DNA from: Planctomycetota bacterium
GTDB taxonomy: Bacteria; Planctomycetota; UBA1135; UBA2386
Direction of reading: 5' to 3'
Assembly (NCBI GenBank): GCA_020425885.1
Contig: JAGQRA010000189.1
Coordinates: 1 to 7,211, forward strand
DNA: 7,211 bases
A model generated the notes under the pieces. The model had not been told where the DNA came from. It saw only the letters and a program-made list of their open reading frames with translations, and searched no databases. Position 1 is the stretch's first letter, and every line of letters begins with the position of its first letter. Positions 5,427 to 7,211 of the stretch are shown here, one piece after another. Made by a program: the position numbers and the translations under genes.

Positions 5427-6268
5427 GGGGCGATGACCTCGTCATCCAGGGAGGAAGGGGCGAGCTGGCCGGCGGCGATCGGCCGGGACAGGCGTCGCCC
5501 GCATGAGGGGAGCAGCCGCCGCAACTCGGTCATGAGCTCGGCGAATTCGGATGGTCGCAAGGCCTGTCGACCGTCGCAGAGGGCCTCGCCCGGGGCCGCA
5601 TGCACCTCGAGCAACAGCCCATCGGCGCCGGCCACGAGCGCGGCCTTCGCCATCGGCGCGACCAACGCAGCCGTGCCGGTGCCGTGGCTCGGATCGACGA
5701 TCACCGGCAGTTCGGTCCGCTGCCGGAGCGCCGGCACGGCGGCCAGGTCCAGCACGTAGCGCGTCGTCGGGTCGAAGCCACGGATGCCGCGCTCACAGAG
5801 CACGATGTCGTCGTTGCCGCCTTCGCGAACGTACTCGGCGGCGAGCACGAGTTCGTCGAGCGTCGCGGCCGCACCGCGCTTGAGCAGGACCGGGATCCCG
5901 GCCCTGCCGACCTCGCGCAACAACGGGAAGTTCTGCATGTTGCGACTGCCGACCTGCAGCATCGCGGCGTGGCCGACGACGAGTTCGACGTCGCGCGGAT
6001 CCATGACCTCGGTGACGACCGGCAAGCCCGTCTCGCGGGACGCCTCGGCGAGCAGCTCGAGGCCGTGGCGTCCGAGACCCTGAAACGACTTCGGCGAGGT
6101 GCGCGGCTTGAACGCGCCGCCGCGCAGCATGCCGGCACCGGCGGCGGCGACCGGCAGCGCGCTGGCGAGCAGCTGTTCGCGCGACTCCACGGCGCACGGA
6201 CCGGCCATGACGACGAAGGCGTCGCCACCGATGCGCAAACCGTTGCCTAGTTGGACCGTCTTCCGCAA
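5423..6268 (-). CDS. aroF: 3-deoxy-7-phosphoheptulonate (DAHP) synthase, type I-beta, no N-terminal regulatory domain
   Basis: DAHP synthase condenses phosphoenolpyruvate and erythrose 4-phosphate, the first step of the shikimate pathway. Numbered from the TTG at 6268 (281 residues), the motifs are AGPCAVES (22-29), KPRTSP (54-59), GSRNMQN (107-113), LKRG (129-132), ERGIRGFD then TTR (159-170), DPSHGTG (192-198) and EVH with D232. Cys25, His195, Glu221 and Asp232 are the expected metal ligands. KPRTSP and DPSHGTG favour DAHP synthase over KDO8P synthase. Neither the N-terminal ferredoxin-like domain of the Thermotoga type nor a chorismate mutase domain is present; a tail of about 25 residues follows the barrel. 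The frame is open to a TTG at 6334, but 6306-6334 looks like a promoter and upstream codons are unusually A/T-ending. TTG 6238, with a weak TAGG, is another candidate. It overlaps tpiA by 4 nt. Confidence 0.92.
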   Translation of the reverse strand: MRKTVQLGNGLRIGGDAFVVMAGPCAVESREQLLASALPVAAAGAGMLRGGAFKPRTSPKSFQGLGRHGLELLAEASRETGLPVVTEVMDPRDVELVVGHAAMLQVGSRNMQNFPLLREVGRAGIPVLLKRGAAATLDELVLAAEYVREGGNDDIVLCERGIRGFDPTTRYVLDLAAVPALRQRTELPVIVDPSHGTGTAALVAPMAKAALVAGADGLLLEVHAAPGEALCDGRQALRPSEFAELMTELRRLLPSCGRRLSRPIAAGQLAPSSLDDEVIAP

Positions 6269-6305
6269 GTTCGAGAGGGGTAATGGCCAGAGGAAAGGCC
6301 GAGAG

Positions 6306-6334
6306 ACGATAGGGTTGGGCAATGGGCCGGTCAA
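6306..6334 (-). promoter_or_regulatory. Predicted sigma70-type promoter of the seven-gene block
   Basis: On the minus strand TTGACC (6334-6329) is followed by a 17-base spacer and TATCGT (6311-6306). This fits the TTGACA/TATAAT consensus at five and four of six positions with ideal spacing. Transcription would start near 6299, about 30 bases before the TTG at 6268. This is the only good promoter I see upstream of the block. It is prediction from pattern alone. Confidence 0.55.
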
Positions 6335-6415
6335 CGAACGGCCGGCGCGGGAGCCGGCATTCCCGGGGGAAAGACCGCGCTGCGAGCCCGATCCACCGCT
6401 GCCGGCGCCGCCGCC

Positions 6416-6438
6416 GACGTCGCAGCGGGTGACGTCGC
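6416..6438. repeat. Direct repeat GACGTCGC in the divergent promoter region
   Basis: GACGTCGC occurs at 6416-6423 and 6431-6438, separated by seven bases. Each copy contains the palindrome GACGTC. It lies between the divergent DAHP synthase and PAS-protein promoters, where an operator could act on either. Chance recurrence in GC-rich DNA remains possible. Confidence 0.3.
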
Positions 6439-6462
6439 CAGGCCCCTGTTCGCCATGCCGTC

Positions 6463-6491
6463 GTGACTACGCCTGCGGACAGCGGTACCAT
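6463..6491 (+). promoter_or_regulatory. Possible promoter of the PAS-domain gene
   Basis: GTGACT (6463-6468), a 17-base spacer and TACCAT (6486-6491) resemble sigma70 -35 and -10 boxes. The context GCGGTACCATCC resembles -10 regions of high-GC proteobacteria. A start near 6498 would leave a leader of about 16 bases before the TTG at 6514 and would exclude the in-frame GTG at 6463 as the start codon. Confidence 0.4.
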
Positions 6492-6513
6492 CCCCCTCGC
6501 TGGAGCCCCCCCG

Positions 6514-7211
6514 TTGCGCAAGTGTCGACACGATCTGGTCCACGGTGAGCTGGCCGAATTGGCCTGGCGCGACCTGCGTCACTCGACCCTGGCCGAGGAG
6601 GTCATCGTGCTCGACGCCGAGGGCAGGCTCGAGAGCTGTGGCTATCACAAGAACGGCCACTGCCACTTCGAGGCCAGCGCCGCCTGTGCGATGGCCCGGC
6701 CGGATCAGGGCCGGGAGGAGATCGCCGCCGTCCTGCGCGGCGATCGCGACGAGGCGCAGTTCGATTACACGAGTCCCGACGGCGACCGCATCTACCTCGC
6801 CCGCGTGATCCCGCGCAGCGGCGGCGGCGCGGTGATCAGCCATGTCGACATCACGGCGCGCCGGCAACTCGAAGAACGGCTGCGACTGGCCGCCGCGCTG
6901 TTCGACAGCAGCGACGAGATGCACCTCGTCGCGGACGCCGACGGCACGATCCTGCTCGCCAACTCGGCCGCGGAGGGCGCGCTCGGTTTCGCCGCCGGCG
7001 GGCTGCAGGGGCTGCGCGCCAGGGACGTCGTCGAGCGGGCGTTCCTCGGCCTGTACGGCGAGCAGATCTGGAACCAACTGCAGCACGAAGGGCACTGGAA
7101 CGGCGAGGCGTGGCTGCAGCGCAAGGGCGGCGGCACGCTGCCCGTGTGGGGATCGATCCGGGCCGTGCGCGACGGTCGCTACCGGGGCCGGCGTTTCCTG
7201 ATAGGCGCCAC
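6514..7211 (+). CDS. Multi-PAS sensory protein, N-terminal part, cut by the window end
   Basis: This is the start of a signalling protein; 232 codons are visible and the frame is open at the edge. PAS domain 1 spans about 26-114 and ends with the PAC-like VISHVDITARRQLEERLRLAA, a coiled linker. PAS domain 2 begins near 129 (LFDSSDEMHLVADADGTILLAN) and continues to the end, with IWNQLQHEGHWNGEAW, RKGGGTLPVWGSI and RRFLIGA. Such tandem PAS units usually precede GGDEF/EAL or histidine kinase output domains, which would lie beyond the window. No membrane helix is visible, so the sensor part looks cytoplasmic. PAS 1 contains a cluster of Cys42, His45, His49, Cys50, His51 and Cys58. The TTG at 6514 is chosen for GGAG eight bases upstream and the -10-like box before it; GTG 6463 is the alternative. 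It is divergent from the housekeeping block. Confidence 0.82.
   Translation, partial: MRKCRHDLVHGELAELAWRDLRHSTLAEEVIVLDAEGRLESCGYHKNGHCHFEASAACAMARPDQGREEIAAVLRGDRDEAQFDYTSPDGDRIYLARVIPRSGGGAVISHVDITARRQLEERLRLAAALFDSSDEMHLVADADGTILLANSAAEGALGFAAGGLQGLRARDVVERAFLGLYGEQIWNQLQHEGHWNGEAWLQRKGGGTLPVWGSIRAVRDGRYRGRRFLIGA

Noticed and set aside
5423..6268. KDO8P synthase (KdsA) as an alternative identity.
   Set aside because: The protein has the DAHP-synthase signatures KPRTSP, GSRNMQN and DPSHGTG, and lacks the KdsA pattern around the corresponding Asn-rich sites.
6341..6358. GCCGGC inverted repeat as a transcription terminator.
   Set aside because: The stem is only six bases, has no T-run on either strand and lies upstream of both divergent genes rather than after one.
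6331..7095. A 254-codon minus-strand frame opposite the PAS gene.
   Set aside because: The plus-strand frame shows clear PAS motifs and continues to the window end, while the minus-strand translation has none.

Overview
The window comes from a high-GC, Gram-negative-type bacterial chromosome and is mostly core housekeeping DNA, densely packed on the minus strand. I cannot fix the lineage. RsmJ is best known from Gammaproteobacteria. The yicC-gmk-coaC succession is widespread (Bacillus subtilis has yloC-gmk-rpoZ-coaBC), and tpiA-secG linkage is also common. From memory only, a tpiA-secG-yicC-gmk succession fits Planctomycetota or similar deep-branching lineages as well as Proteobacteria.

Layout, left to right. 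(1) 27-581, minus: a small XRE-family helix-turn-helix regulator with a C-terminal coiled coil. (2) 582-823: a divergent intergenic region with short direct repeats. (3) 824-1567, plus: rsmJ, a 16S rRNA guanine-N2 methyltransferase. (4) 1570-6268, minus: a compact seven-gene block that ends two bases from the rsmJ stop. In transcription order it is DAHP synthase (aromatic amino acid entry), tpiA (glycolysis), secG (protein export), yicC (endoribonuclease), gmk (GMP kinase), coaC (flavoprotein decarboxylase of coenzyme A synthesis) and prmA-like (ribosomal protein L11 methyltransferase). Three junctions are 4-nt stop/start overlaps, one has a 1-nt gap, and two have gaps of about 45-48 nt, one of which holds a perfect GC hairpin. 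(5) 6269-6513: a divergent promoter region with a plausible sigma70-type promoter on each strand. (6) 6514-7211, plus: the N-terminal part of a multi-PAS signalling protein cut by the window edge.

The block probably couples central carbon and aromatic metabolism, secretion, RNA turnover, nucleotide and cofactor supply, and ribosome modification in one growth-linked transcript. I see no mobile element, CRISPR array, rRNA, tRNA, phage gene or defence system, and I find no convincing wholly new system. The points most worth a second look are a stand-alone CoaC with an altered active-site flap, the likely mis-called start of the DAHP synthase over its own promoter, the tail-to-tail pair of translation-apparatus methyltransferases, and a Cys/His cluster in the PAS protein.
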